Shown: piece after piece, positions 46,154 through 55,016 of the stretch | How the letters are laid out: each line of letters opens with the position of its first letter | Numbering within the stretch: the stretch's first letter is position 1 | NCBI GenBank assembly: GCA_025351345.1 | Contig: JANXWB010000080.1 | Span: 86,729-150,728, forward strand | DNA from: Synechococcales cyanobacterium GL140_1_metabat_312 | Lineage (GTDB): Bacteria > Cyanobacteriota > Cyanobacteriia > Leptolyngbyales > Leptolyngbyaceae | DNA length: 64,000 nucleotides | Reading direction: 5' to 3' | Position numbers and translations under genes: made by a program | Notes under the pieces: generated by a model | What the model saw: only the letters and a program-made list of their open reading frames with translations | The model's database searches: none | What the model was told of the DNA's origin: nothing

Positions 46154-46935
46154 CTTGAATATACCAGAGTTGGAAGAGCTGTTTTCTGAGATAAAAATTG
46201 AGTCATTTCGATCGCAACTTGATCTGGGAAATGATAGTGAAAAAAGTGTCGTCCATCAGGTACTGAAACAATCCGATCGCCCGCTTTCATAAAGGCTGTC
46301 CAAGCCTGCATAGTTTTGGGAGAAACAATAAAATCTGATGCTCCACCAAACAGCAACAAGGGCAACTGCAACCTAACCGAATCTAAGCTTGCAATCTTGA
46401 ATAAAGAATGGGGCGAAGGCGATGAAGCAAGGTCATTTTGTAGTAGGTTAACCAACGTCTTAATTGAATGGGATGAAGGTCCAAACAGTTCCCGAGCAAA
46501 TCGGGCTAACACTCGCAATTGACTACAAGGCGTGGTCAATCGTTGTAAATAATAATGGGCATGCCAAATCAATTCGGGCTGCGGCCCAACCCCTAAAAGC
46601 GTCAATGTTTTGACAAATTCGGGCACGCGCTCTGCTGCGTACATCGCGATCACACCACTAATGCCATGTCCTGCCAAATGAATGGGCCGATCGGATTGTT
46701 TGAGATAATCCACCAATAGATTGATAGCTTCGACCAAAGAACTCGCTTCGTCGTTACTTTGCTGGTATTCCCATCGAGCAACGGCATAATTTTTATTTAA
46801 AATTTTTAATAATGGCAAATCAAAATGTTTGAGACTCGGCCCCGCACTCACCCAAAGCAATGTGTCTTGCGAAGGAATAGCATTACCATAATTAGTCGGA
46901 TGAAATGCTCTAAAGGAAGGGGAGATAGACGACAT
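46150..46935 (-). CDS. Alpha/beta-hydrolase homologue lacking the nucleophile serine
   Basis: The 261-aa protein has the alpha/beta-hydrolase fold order: oxyanion region TLLWVSAGPSLKHFD, nucleophile elbow, ERVPEFVKTLTLLGVGPQ, then acid loop LLLFGGASDFIVS and a late His in PDGRHFFHYHF. At the elbow the usual G-H-S-x-G-G reads GHGISG (residues 89-94), so Gly91 replaces the catalytic Ser; a Ser occurs two positions later. The Asp and His remain. It may be a non-enzymatic ligand-binding or signalling protein, fitting its coupling to a Crp-type regulator. Loss of activity is inference. Confidence 0.78.
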   Translation of the reverse strand: MSSISPSFRAFHPTNYGNAIPSQDTLLWVSAGPSLKHFDLPLLKILNKNYAVARWEYQQSNDEASSLVEAINLLVDYLKQSDRPIHLAGHGISGVIAMYAAERVPEFVKTLTLLGVGPQPELIWHAHYYLQRLTTPCSQLRVLARFARELFGPSSHSIKTLVNLLQNDLASSPSPHSLFKIASLDSVRLQLPLLLFGGASDFIVSPKTMQAWTAFMKAGDRIVSVPDGRHFFHYHFPDQVAIEMTQFLSQKTALPTLVYSR

Positions 46936-47408
46936 GAACAGAACCCTCGTTAATTGCTAGCCATACCAATGAATTGTCATACCGCGCAAACTAGCCCAGC
47001 CAACAACCATTCAAAATTCAAATAAAGAAGCCTACGATCGTATACCTGTAGAAATGAGAATTCATTAGACCACTCATTTTACGACAACGATCGTAGACCC
47101 TATTCCTAGAGAGAACGAAACACCTACAACCGCACTCATGCCACCAAACGGCACAATCTCCTAGGTCTGTATTAGGAACGATTGTAGGCAAAAGCATCAT
47201 GTTGAGAGCAACCAGACTTAATTGAGATTTAATATCAACTAAGACGTTAAAAGTAGTATGGCACTTGTTGATAGTTCATGTCAATAAGTTCCTGGCTGTG
47301 TGGATAAATGGCAGGTGATGATAGGCTTTATGGGTTTTGTGAACGATTTTAGGGAATTGAGATGAAAAGTTCTCAACGAGATTAGACTTAAAAAAATGAC
47401 TTAGATAG
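46936..47408. other. Gene-free region with nested inverted repeats
   Basis: In these 473 bp, CTACGATCGT (47032-47041) and ACGATCGTAG (47087-47096) form a 10-bp inverted repeat. Inside it AAATGAG (47052-47058) and CTCATTT (47073-47079) form a second. Together they could fold into a 65-nt stem-loop about 97-161 bp upstream of the hydrolase/Crp operon. No gene is convincing here; a 60-codon minus-strand frame at 47018-47200 has no support. Confidence 0.5.
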
Positions 47409-48488
47409 TCAATAAATTCTATGAATTAGCCGATCGTCTAGAGACATCCAGGCACTATTTTGATTCATCGAATCCGATAGCGCCACTAATACTGCTACCA
47501 AATCAGCTCCTAACCAGCCTGATGAAATTTTTGATAATTCATTGGTTTGTACACAATGGACGAAATGTTCACAGAGTGATTTCAACGGTTCTTGAGACTC
47601 AATCGGGAGAGCCTTTCGGGTTTGACGATCGGGACTAAAGCTTTGCTCTGTTTTAACGAGTTCTCCATACTGAATGATCAATTGTTCGGGGGCTAATTCA
47701 TCAAAAATCATAGTGCCCCGATCGCCCACAATTGCTATGCGTCGCTGTTTATCGCAATTGAGCCAAGAGAAATGTAAATCTGCACAAAATCCATTGGAAT
47801 ATTCCAGGGTCGCCCAAATAGTATCGGCTAATCCATGGGGAGACAAGTCAGTTTGAATATCTCGTTGCAGCCAGCTTTTTCCCCGCGCACTGACTCGGAC
47901 AGGCCGATCGTCCAGCCAATAGTTCAAAATTGCAATGTCATGTATGGCCAAATCCCACAACGCATCTACATCTTGACGCACTGGAGCAAGATGGGTTCGA
48001 GTCGCATAGGCATAGCGCAAGTTACCCAAGTTTTCAATAGATCGGCGGGCATGAGCGATCGCTGGATTGAACAAATAAGTATGATCAACTACGAGTTGAA
48101 CGTTATTTTTTTGAGCCAGTTCACAAAGTTCAATTGATTCGGCGACCGTCAAGGTCAATGGTTTCTCCGCTAATACATGCAGCCCTTTCATCAAAGCCGC
48201 CCGAATGACTGGGTAATGGGTTTCCGCTGGAGTCGCGACCACGATCGCATCGAGTTCAAGGGTATCGAGAGCCACTTGCCAATCGGTGAGCCATTGAGTA
48301 TCGGTTGGGGCGATCGGGGCAAATAGATCTTGCGATCGTTTTAAATTTGGTGCCCAAGGATCAATCACCGCCGCTATGGTTACATTGGGATTTTGTAATA
48401 GATTCCTCAGCAAATGACAACCCCAACGCCCAACGCCTAACACAGCAATACGAATAGTAGTCTGGTAAGTCGAAAAAATATCTACCAT
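47409..48488 (-). CDS. Gfo/Idh/MocA family NAD(P)-dependent oxidoreductase
   Basis: The 359-aa protein starts with a Rossmann domain (IRIAVLGVGRWGCHLLRNL at about residues 11-29). It has the family catalytic motif AEKPLTL near residue 105 and DHTYLFNPAI with the conserved His/Tyr. The C-terminal half is the Gfo/Idh alpha/beta sheet domain. Such enzymes oxidise or reduce sugars and sugar nucleotides; a UDP-HexNAc or inositol-type substrate is possible but not shown. It follows rnc by 25 bp on the same strand. Confidence 0.87.
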   Translation of the reverse strand: MVDIFSTYQTTIRIAVLGVGRWGCHLLRNLLQNPNVTIAAVIDPWAPNLKRSQDLFAPIAPTDTQWLTDWQVALDTLELDAIVVATPAETHYPVIRAALMKGLHVLAEKPLTLTVAESIELCELAQKNNVQLVVDHTYLFNPAIAHARRSIENLGNLRYAYATRTHLAPVRQDVDALWDLAIHDIAILNYWLDDRPVRVSARGKSWLQRDIQTDLSPHGLADTIWATLEYSNGFCADLHFSWLNCDKQRRIAIVGDRGTMIFDELAPEQLIIQYGELVKTEQSFSPDRQTRKALPIESQEPLKSLCEHFVHCVQTNELSKISSGWLGADLVAVLVALSDSMNQNSAWMSLDDRLIHRIY

Positions 48489-48513
48489 TGCTTTAAACCC
48501 TTGACCTAAATCA

Positions 48514-49254
48514 CTATTGCGACGAGTTATTCGATGAATTATCGGCAGCGGCTAATGTTTGATAGGCAATTTGGGCCACGGCTTGTTCTGCGGCCTTCAT
48601 CGATCGCCCGACCGCTTCCCCAAACAACTTATCCCGAATCCAAACCTCCGACACAAAGCGCCCCGGATCATCATGAATAGAATTGACTTCTCGGGTGCGA
48701 TATTGGGGCAATGTTTTCCAAATGCCTTGAGTCCAATTTTGTAATGCAGCTTTATAATTCTGCCTTGCTGGATCTGCCAAAATTGCTTCAGATTGTTTCA
48801 AAAACAATGGATCAAGCCACGAATGAATCCAAGATAAATCTTGAGTACTCAAATACAGGGCCGCCAAGACCGCCTCTAAACTGTCCGCCAACCTAGACGA
48901 TCGCCCCGCCCGATCGGAGGCCGCACTACCGCCCACCAGTAAGTACCGATCGAAGCCTAAATCATCCGCAATCACCGCCAGCGATCGATCGCTGACCAGT
49001 TGCGATCGGAGCGCTGTGAAATCGCCCACTTTAAGTTGAGGAAATTGTTGCAACAAAAATGCAGCCGAAGCTAACTTAACAACCGCATCCCCGACAAATT
49101 CGAGTTGTTCATAATTTTTCTCAGCCGAAATTGTCGAATGGGTCAAGGCTAAATCCATCAGATCCCAGCGTAATTGAGGAGCCTCCGGATCCAACCCTAG
49201 TCGGGAGATGAGTCTGATGAGTTGTTTGTGACGGAGAGGATATTGAATGGACAT
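48514..49254 (-). CDS. rnc: Ribonuclease III
   Basis: The 246-aa enzyme cuts double-stranded RNA in rRNA and mRNA processing. The signature NYEQLEFVGDAVVK near residue 45 carries the first acidic pair. The second is in LADSLEAVLAALYLS. The C-terminal double-stranded RNA-binding domain is present (NYKAALQNWTQGIWKTLPQYRT...GRSMKAAEQAVAQIA). A Ser/Asn-rich tail ends the protein. It begins a minus-strand unit with the Gfo/Idh gene. A repeat element lies between it and murI. Confidence 0.92.
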   Translation of the reverse strand: MSIQYPLRHKQLIRLISRLGLDPEAPQLRWDLMDLALTHSTISAEKNYEQLEFVGDAVVKLASAAFLLQQFPQLKVGDFTALRSQLVSDRSLAVIADDLGFDRYLLVGGSAASDRAGRSSRLADSLEAVLAALYLSTQDLSWIHSWLDPLFLKQSEAILADPARQNYKAALQNWTQGIWKTLPQYRTREVNSIHDDPGRFVSEVWIRDKLFGEAVGRSMKAAEQAVAQIAYQTLAAADNSSNNSSQ

Positions 49255-49282
49255 AAATATTCTAATTGTGACAATTAAAACT

Positions 49283-49362
49283 CGATCCCCTAAATCTCCC
49301 TTTTTAAGGGGGACTATGAATTGAATTCTAATCCTCCCTTTTTAAGGAGGCTAGGGGGATCG
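49283..49362. repeat. Palindromic GATCCCC intergenic repeat element
   Basis: The element begins CGATCCCCTAAATCTCC and ends GGAGGCTAGGGGGATCG, near-complementary termini, with two internal CTCCCTTTTTAAGG cores pairing around a central spacer. It is about 80 bp and fills the gap between rnc and murI. It resembles the small palindromic repeats (GATCCCCC...GGGGGATC) common in cyanobacterial intergenic DNA. A shorter relative lies at 55523. Confidence 0.8.
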
Positions 49363-49405
49363 GGTCTTTGATACTAACGAACAGACTTTTCCAACGTCCG
49401 CCAAA

Positions 49406-50227
49406 CTAGGCCGCTTGCAACGCCGCCGTCAATTCTGGTAAAGCAACATGCAATACCCGAGGCGTGAACCCAAGCCATTGGCGGGAAATTTGGACAAATG
49501 GCTTCGGATCACCACTGACATAAAACTGAGTGGGTAAGGCTTGACGCAAATTCCGCAATCCCAACAAGTCCAATTCCTGAGCCGCCGCGATCGCAGTCTG
49601 TACCGCTGGATTCACAAAAATCACGTCGGGCGGGAGAATCGATCGTAGCACCGGAGCCAGATGGGGATAGTGGGTACAGCCGTAAACTAAGGTGTCAATT
49701 TGATTTTCGATTAAGGATTCCAGATAGCCTTCTGCCACTTGACGCGTGTAGGGATCTTGAATGCGATCGCCCTCAATCAGCGGCACAAACTCTGGGCACC
49801 CCACTTGCCACACTAGAGTATCCGGATTCACTTCTTGGATGGCATCGCGGTAGGCATTACTTTTTGCGGTGGCCGGAGTCGAAATCACGCCAATCCGTTT
49901 ACCCACTTCAACCGCACCCTTGGCTCCTGGCAAAATTACGCCCAAAATAGGGATGTCGAATTCCGATCGGACCACTTCAAGGGCCAGTGCGGAGCTAGTA
50001 TTACAGGCCATAATCACCAGCTTCACCCCGCGTCCGACCATCCAGTGCAAAATTTCGCGCACAAACTGAATAATCTCATCCTGCGATCGGGTTCCGTAGG
50101 GCAAGCGTGCAGTGTCACCAAAATACAAAATCGACTCATTGGGCAATTGTCGATAAATCTCCTGCAACACCGTCAGCCCACCAACCCCACTATCAAACAC
50201 TCCGATCGGCAAGCGAATTTTATTCAT
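49406..50227 (-). CDS. murI: Glutamate racemase
   Basis: From ATG 50227 the protein is 273 aa and interconverts L- and D-glutamate for peptidoglycan. It starts MNKIRLPIGVFDSGVGGLTV, with the Asp and Ser of the active site. It carries both catalytic cysteines in MACNTSSAL and YGCTHYPHL, plus the YFGDTARLPYG loop. An in-frame ATG at 50284 would add 19 residues and overlap the amidase stop by 4 bp; coupling is thus possible, but the extension has no family match. It follows the amidase gene in the same direction. Confidence 0.94.
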   Translation of the reverse strand: MNKIRLPIGVFDSGVGGLTVLQEIYRQLPNESILYFGDTARLPYGTRSQDEIIQFVREILHWMVGRGVKLVIMACNTSSALALEVVRSEFDIPILGVILPGAKGAVEVGKRIGVISTPATAKSNAYRDAIQEVNPDTLVWQVGCPEFVPLIEGDRIQDPYTRQVAEGYLESLIENQIDTLVYGCTHYPHLAPVLRSILPPDVIFVNPAVQTAIAAAQELDLLGLRNLRQALPTQFYVSGDPKPFVQISRQWLGFTPRVLHVALPELTAALQAA

Positions 50228-50280
50228 ATCACTCACAGTTTCAATCCTCACACGCAGGGATAAGTCACGAGAAAATAGAA

Positions 50281-52185
50281 TCAACCACCGCCTCGGATGT
50301 ACTGGAGAATACCACGGGCGATGCCTTCTGCCATTCGTTGACGATGAGCAGAATTAGCTAAATTCGCCGCATCCTCCGCCCCAGTGACAAATCCAGTTTC
50401 CACCAAGACTGATGGCATTGAACTTTTTCTCAACACATAAAATCGAGCACTCCGAACCCCCCGATCGCGGATCTGTGCCGTCTGTAGCACACTTGCATGA
50501 ATCATCCGAGCCAAATCATAACCGCTGTCATAGTAATAAGTCTCCAGACCATTGACATCGGGACGAGCCATCGAAATTGAATTTGCATGAATACTAACAA
50601 ACACCGTCGCCCGCACCCGATCGGCCAGTTCCACCCGAGGCGCTAAATCCAAATCGATATCAGCGGTGCGAGTCAATACTGTAGATACGCCCTGCTGCTC
50701 CAAAATGGCCGAAATCCTGTTGCTAATATCCAACACAATTTCCTTCTCCTGAATCCCACCAATCCCCACCGCACCTGGATCAGGACCACCATGACCGGGA
50801 TCAATAATCACAACTTGACGACCATTAGGCGCACGGGGGAACGTCGGACGAGGCGTAGGCGTGGGAATTGTTTGGAAACCACTTCGCCGCAGTTGCAGAA
50901 TCAGGCTCTGGAGGCTCGGTTGGCTAAGTTCGCCGAGCTGAACCCCGGAAGCCGGGAAGGCAACAATAGACACAGTTTGCGGATCGTCTTGACGCAGCTT
51001 GACTTGCAAGAGTGGGCTAGTGGAAGTTAGGACCGGGCCGCGAAAGTTAGGGGCAAGTTTACTGAACGGCAGCACGATTCGGAATCCGCCAGAAGCACGA
51101 TCCCAAGTGCCACTAAAGCGCAACCGATCGCTACCTCGTACCACTAACTGCCGATCGCCCTCAATTTCCACCGACTGAATCGTATTCAATCGTCCAGTAG
51201 GCATCACGGGTGACGGCGCATCCGGTGATGTAGGACTAGCACTGCCTAGACTGGGAATCACAATCACGCCACTTCCATCGGGTGTGCTACTTGCTTGCCA
51301 TTCACTACTGAGCGAGACATTCAGCGTTAAGCGAACCGTGGGCGGATTGGGCCGAGACTGCGACAGAATTGCTCGACTGACCCCACGTTGATTTACCAGG
51401 GTATCGATCGGGCGGGCATTGGGGGCAAGTTTTGCGCCTTCAAGTTCAACATAGACTTGGCGACCATCGGAACTTTTCGTCACCTGAATCTGAGGTGCAT
51501 CTCCACTGATCCGAATAAAAAAGCCATCCCCCGTCACTTGAAACCCTTGCACCTGAGTCCGGGCGGACAACGCAGGCGCACTAGGCTGGGGACGGAACAC
51601 GGGGCTGCTTGGAGTCGGAACTGAAACGCCTGTGGTGCTGTCGCCTTGCACTTCTGACTGCTGAATGGGAGTCGGCAACGTAATCCGCCAACGCTTGGGC
51701 GACACGCCTTCAAACTTCACTTGATTCGGGTCAATCACATAGCCCGGAGACATCTCCACCACCAGCCGCGCCGTCTGCGGGTCAAACTGTCCCACTCGCA
51801 ACGACTGAACACCGGGTGCATTAACGATCGGCTCAATCTGCTGCTTGCGTCCATATGTGGTTCCCGGCAAGTCAATCACCAGCCTTGTGGGATTCGTGAC
51901 CAACTGTGCGCGGGGCTGAACCCCTGCATCTGTCGTGAATTCCAGTTGATTTTGTCGCGTATCAAAGTTCCATTGGAGCAACTTTCCCGCTTGGGCTGGC
52001 AATCCCAAAAGCACGATGTAAATCGCTAAACAAAAGGCAAAGAGTGACGTTTTTTTAGAGTTCCATTTGAGCAATTTTCCGGCTCTGGCGGACAACGCCA
52101 GAAGTACGGCATACACCGCTGAGCAAAAACCAAAGAGTAACGTTTTTTTAGGAAGCATGGGCCGGGGGAGTAAAGGCATCATCAA
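50281..52185 (-). CDS. N-acetylmuramoyl-L-alanine amidase with three AMIN-type domains and a duplicated signal peptide
   Basis: The 634-aa protein ends in a zinc Amidase_3 domain (about 445-630) with IIDPGHGGPDPGAVG, the Glu in GIQEKEIVLDIS, SIHANS and VLVETGFV. Before it are three beta-rich AMIN-like domains (about 70-165, 205-305 and 335-430), which target septal peptidoglycan or cell-wall polymers. The N-terminus is unusual: residues 13-43 and 44-74 are imperfect copies (KKT.LF.FC.A.Y.VLL.L.A.AGKLL.WN), so the signal peptide and cleavage site occur twice. It removes stem peptides in cell separation. murI follows directly. Confidence 0.92.
   Translation of the reverse strand: MMMPLLPRPMLPKKTLLFGFCSAVYAVLLALSARAGKLLKWNSKKTSLFAFCLAIYIVLLGLPAQAGKLLQWNFDTRQNQLEFTTDAGVQPRAQLVTNPTRLVIDLPGTTYGRKQQIEPIVNAPGVQSLRVGQFDPQTARLVVEMSPGYVIDPNQVKFEGVSPKRWRITLPTPIQQSEVQGDSTTGVSVPTPSSPVFRPQPSAPALSARTQVQGFQVTGDGFFIRISGDAPQIQVTKSSDGRQVYVELEGAKLAPNARPIDTLVNQRGVSRAILSQSRPNPPTVRLTLNVSLSSEWQASSTPDGSGVIVIPSLGSASPTSPDAPSPVMPTGRLNTIQSVEIEGDRQLVVRGSDRLRFSGTWDRASGGFRIVLPFSKLAPNFRGPVLTSTSPLLQVKLRQDDPQTVSIVAFPASGVQLGELSQPSLQSLILQLRRSGFQTIPTPTPRPTFPRAPNGRQVVIIDPGHGGPDPGAVGIGGIQEKEIVLDISNRISAILEQQGVSTVLTRTADIDLDLAPRVELADRVRATVFVSIHANSISMARPDVNGLETYYYDSGYDLARMIHASVLQTAQIRDRGVRSARFYVLRKSSMPSVLVETGFVTGAEDAANLANSAHRQRMAEGIARGILQYIRGGG
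51964..52149 (-). repeat. 93-bp tandem duplication encoding two signal peptides
   Basis: Segments 52057-52149 and 51964-52056 encode 31-residue repeats at the start of the amidase. They share the AGKLL(K/Q)WN end and are diverged within the hydrophobic core, so the duplication is not very recent. Confidence 0.82.
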
Positions 52186-52487
52186 TGAACTAGGCCCAAA
52201 AGCTCTAGCACACAGGTTCTAAACATTACGGTCTAAACATTACAGGGAGACGAAGTGAGGAGACGCACCAATACAGAGTCAGTGAAGAACAGAGCTAGTG
52301 AAGATAGACCGATCGAACCATTAAAAAGTTTATTATCCATTGTTAAAGTTTTACAAGCCGAACACAAGACTAATACAAATTCTTGAAATTGGGCAGAGTA
52401 AATTCACACATCTCCCTCAACAATTAACCTGCATTATTTCCTCATATTTGTACCCAAATCCATCTGTTTAAACGAATTTAACTCAAC
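52186..52487. other. Region upstream of the amidase gene
   Basis: About 300 bp with a tandem TCTAAACATTAC pair at about 52216-52241, followed by AT-rich sequence leading to the end of the nitrilase gene. The amidase promoter is expected here. No gene is seen. Confidence 0.45.
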
Positions 52488-53300
52488 TCAAACAAAAACT
52501 CGATGCTGCAACGATGGCATTTGGCGACGGACTTGTTTTAAACGGTTTGGCGAGATTTCTGCGATCGCAAATCCTGGCTCTGTTCCCGCATCCGACAATA
52601 CTGTTCCCCAAGGGTCAATGATCAACGCATGACCGTGGGACTGGCGAATACTGTTGTGCCAGCCTGTCTGAGCCGGGGCAATCATGTAACAGGTATTTTC
52701 AATGGCGCGGGCTTGTAGCAAGACTTGCCAATGGTCTTTCCCGGTGTAGGCCGTAAATGCTGCCGGAACAAAAAGCACTTCGGTATTCTGCTGAGCTAAA
52801 TGGCGGTAGAGTTCGGGGAAACGTACGTCATAACAAATCGACAGACCCAATACGCCCAGATCGTTTGAGGTGTAGATGGCTGGAAACTCGCTCCCCGGAA
52901 CAACAGTTGCCGATTCTAGATAGGTGTTGCCATCGGGCACATCTACATCAAACAGATGAACTTTTTCATACCGAGCGGCTTCGTTACCGTCTTTGTCTAC
53001 TAAGAGCGCCGTGTTGTAGACCTTGCCATTGCCCGCTGGCACCGGATAACCACCGCCTAAGATAGTGACTTGGTAACGTTGGGCCATAGTTTTGAGAAAT
53101 TTCTCGCTTTCTAAGGCGATCGCTTCGGCTTGAGCGATTTTGGCCAATTCATCTCCCAAAAACGAAAAGTTTTCTGGTAACCCAATAAGTTCTGCACCCC
53201 GCCGGACCGCGAGATCAATCAGCTCTTCGGCTTGGGTCAGATTTTTCCTCAAATCCGGAAGGCTGGTCATCTGAATGGCAGCCGCTAGGTAAGATTTCAT
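52488..53300 (-). CDS. Nitrilase-superfamily carbon-nitrogen hydrolase (Nit1/omega-amidase like)
   Basis: The 270-aa protein carries the Glu-Lys-Cys triad of the superfamily: Glu43 in GLPENFSF, Lys113 in YEKVHLFDVDVP and Cys156 in SICYDVRFPEL. The KVHLFDVDVPDG and YDVRFPELYR segments point to the Nit1 branch, whose members hydrolyse deaminated glutathione or omega-amides. The start MKSYLAAAIQMTS is standard. It is one of three minus-strand genes in a row but is separated from the amidase by about 300 bp. Confidence 0.9.
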   Translation of the reverse strand: MKSYLAAAIQMTSLPDLRKNLTQAEELIDLAVRRGAELIGLPENFSFLGDELAKIAQAEAIALESEKFLKTMAQRYQVTILGGGYPVPAGNGKVYNTALLVDKDGNEAARYEKVHLFDVDVPDGNTYLESATVVPGSEFPAIYTSNDLGVLGLSICYDVRFPELYRHLAQQNTEVLFVPAAFTAYTGKDHWQVLLQARAIENTCYMIAPAQTGWHNSIRQSHGHALIIDPWGTVLSDAGTEPGFAIAEISPNRLKQVRRQMPSLQHRVFV

Positions 53301-53415
53301 AGATTTCTGTCTTCTATTTAAGGCGCGATCGGCTCAAGGGTTGTGCGTAACCAGTATCACCTCAAAGGTCACGTAAAGAGCGATCGAAGGTAAAAAAGGC
53401 AGATTATTCTGTGGG

Positions 53416-54903
53416 CTAGAGGTGCGATCGCCACGTTCCATGAAATCCCAAGGGAATAATTTCCGGTAATGCAAGACGACATACAGGCTCACTTAGATCA
53501 CTCTCTGCATCATGAATCCATACTTCGCTCCGATCGGCCTCGGCATCAAAAACTACCGATAATAACCAGCCCCGATCGTTGGGACTAGAGCCACGATCGG
53601 CTTCTCCAGGGGCATAGACGGTTTCTGAACAATAGTGATGGGCGCCGCAGTCTGAAAGGGTTACCTCACCACTTTGCCGATCGAGCCGACCGAACGCTTC
53701 ATATAGTTCACCAGACTTAGGATCCGTGTCGGGGCGATGAGTTGAAAAATAGGTATAGCGCCAGGGTTTGCCCACAGCTTGGGGATTGATGGTGGGGAAT
53801 TCACAAGACTTATCCCACAACGTTTCCCAACACACCACAGCATCACTGTTGGGCGAAATATGAAGCTGCATCAAACGCGATGGAGCATAAGTCTGAGGGT
53901 TCCCCATCGGAATGTCTCGAACATAAGCATTGGTTTCAAAATCTTCATAGCGAATCAATTCCAGCAGCACCGTTCCATCCGCCAGCTCCTCGCCATTGCC
54001 AAAATGCCACTGAAACCATGGATCTGTCGTGATGCTTCGGACAAGTTCTAAGGTGTTGCGATCGAATATCACGATCTGAGTGCCTTGTTCCGGTTTCCAA
54101 GTCAGCGCCTCAGAAAAAGTCTTAGTTTTGACAATCAACGGCAGTAAATCCAGCGGTAGCGGGGGGATGCAGAAAATAAGATAGCGGCCTACCATCGCAA
54201 AATCATGGAGCAGGGTCGCGCTACTTAGTTCGTGGGTGCGGGTCTGAATTATGGTGCCTTGGGGATTGCAGCGGTAGAGATGAAGTTTATTTTTTTGGCC
54301 AAAACTCACGCCGAAATTGAAGATCTCATGGGTCTTCGGATCTACTTTTGGATGGGCGGAAAATGGAGTGGTTGAGGTCAATTGTGATAGCGAATTCAGC
54401 CCTACCGTTTCCAAGGTTTCGAGATTCAATTCGTGGGGCCATCCGCCTTCCCAGAGAGCCAAAAGCTTATCCGTGGTGGCTAAAACATTGGTATTGGCGG
54501 CATTTTTCAACCCCTTCCAGCGGCCCAGCCAAGACTCGGACCCATGACTGCCATAACCGCCAAACAAATACCGATCGGCCTTTTCTTCTGCTTTATACCC
54601 CTCGGTCTGAACATATTTATAAATGCCCGTCGCGCCTGAGTCGGTAAGTGTCACGCCTAAGACTGCACCATCACCATCAAACCAATGCCCCACCGATCGA
54701 GTTCCTCTAACCAGTCGTGCGGGGCCGTTGCGATATAGAGTTCCGCGTAAATCCAGGGGAATTGAGCCAGATAAAACCTGTAGATTTGTCCGATCGAATC
54801 CGATCGCTGTATGCTGAACGCACTTAGCCCACGGGTAGTTTGATTGATTGGTTAGTAGATGGAGATGGTTTGGCTCAAGGGTGGAACTTGCCGAAATAGC
54901 CAT
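53416..54903 (-). CDS. Carotenoid oxygenase (RPE65/CCD family)
   Basis: From Met at 54903 the protein is 495 aa; a Met ten codons earlier (54933) is also in frame. Four iron-binding His are visible in FSAHPKVD, LLHDFAM, FQWHFGNGE and the C-terminal GFHGTW. The start GSIPLDLRGTLYRNGPARL and HWFDGDGAVL are typical of cyanobacterial carotenoid cleavage dioxygenases. Such enzymes cut carotenoids or apocarotenals to give retinal-type products. Cleavage position cannot be predicted. It lies alone between the nitrilase and the SLOG gene. Confidence 0.93.
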   Translation of the reverse strand: MAISASSTLEPNHLHLLTNQSNYPWAKCVQHTAIGFDRTNLQVLSGSIPLDLRGTLYRNGPARLVRGTRSVGHWFDGDGAVLGVTLTDSGATGIYKYVQTEGYKAEEKADRYLFGGYGSHGSESWLGRWKGLKNAANTNVLATTDKLLALWEGGWPHELNLETLETVGLNSLSQLTSTTPFSAHPKVDPKTHEIFNFGVSFGQKNKLHLYRCNPQGTIIQTRTHELSSATLLHDFAMVGRYLIFCIPPLPLDLLPLIVKTKTFSEALTWKPEQGTQIVIFDRNTLELVRSITTDPWFQWHFGNGEELADGTVLLELIRYEDFETNAYVRDIPMGNPQTYAPSRLMQLHISPNSDAVVCWETLWDKSCEFPTINPQAVGKPWRYTYFSTHRPDTDPKSGELYEAFGRLDRQSGEVTLSDCGAHHYCSETVYAPGEADRGSSPNDRGWLLSVVFDAEADRSEVWIHDAESDLSEPVCRLALPEIIPLGFHGTWRSHL

Positions 54904-55016
54904 GATTTCTGGGATGAGGATTATATTCATCATCGCGCAATATCATGAGTTCTAGCAGAACAGTTCTCGAATCGAGGGGATTCTGATAGAATGCCGAAGT
55001 TGTTTGAACCGCATTC

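Noticed and set aside
47018..47200. Minus-strand 60-codon frame upstream of the hydrolase gene
   Set aside because: It spans the nested inverted repeats and has no recognisable feature.
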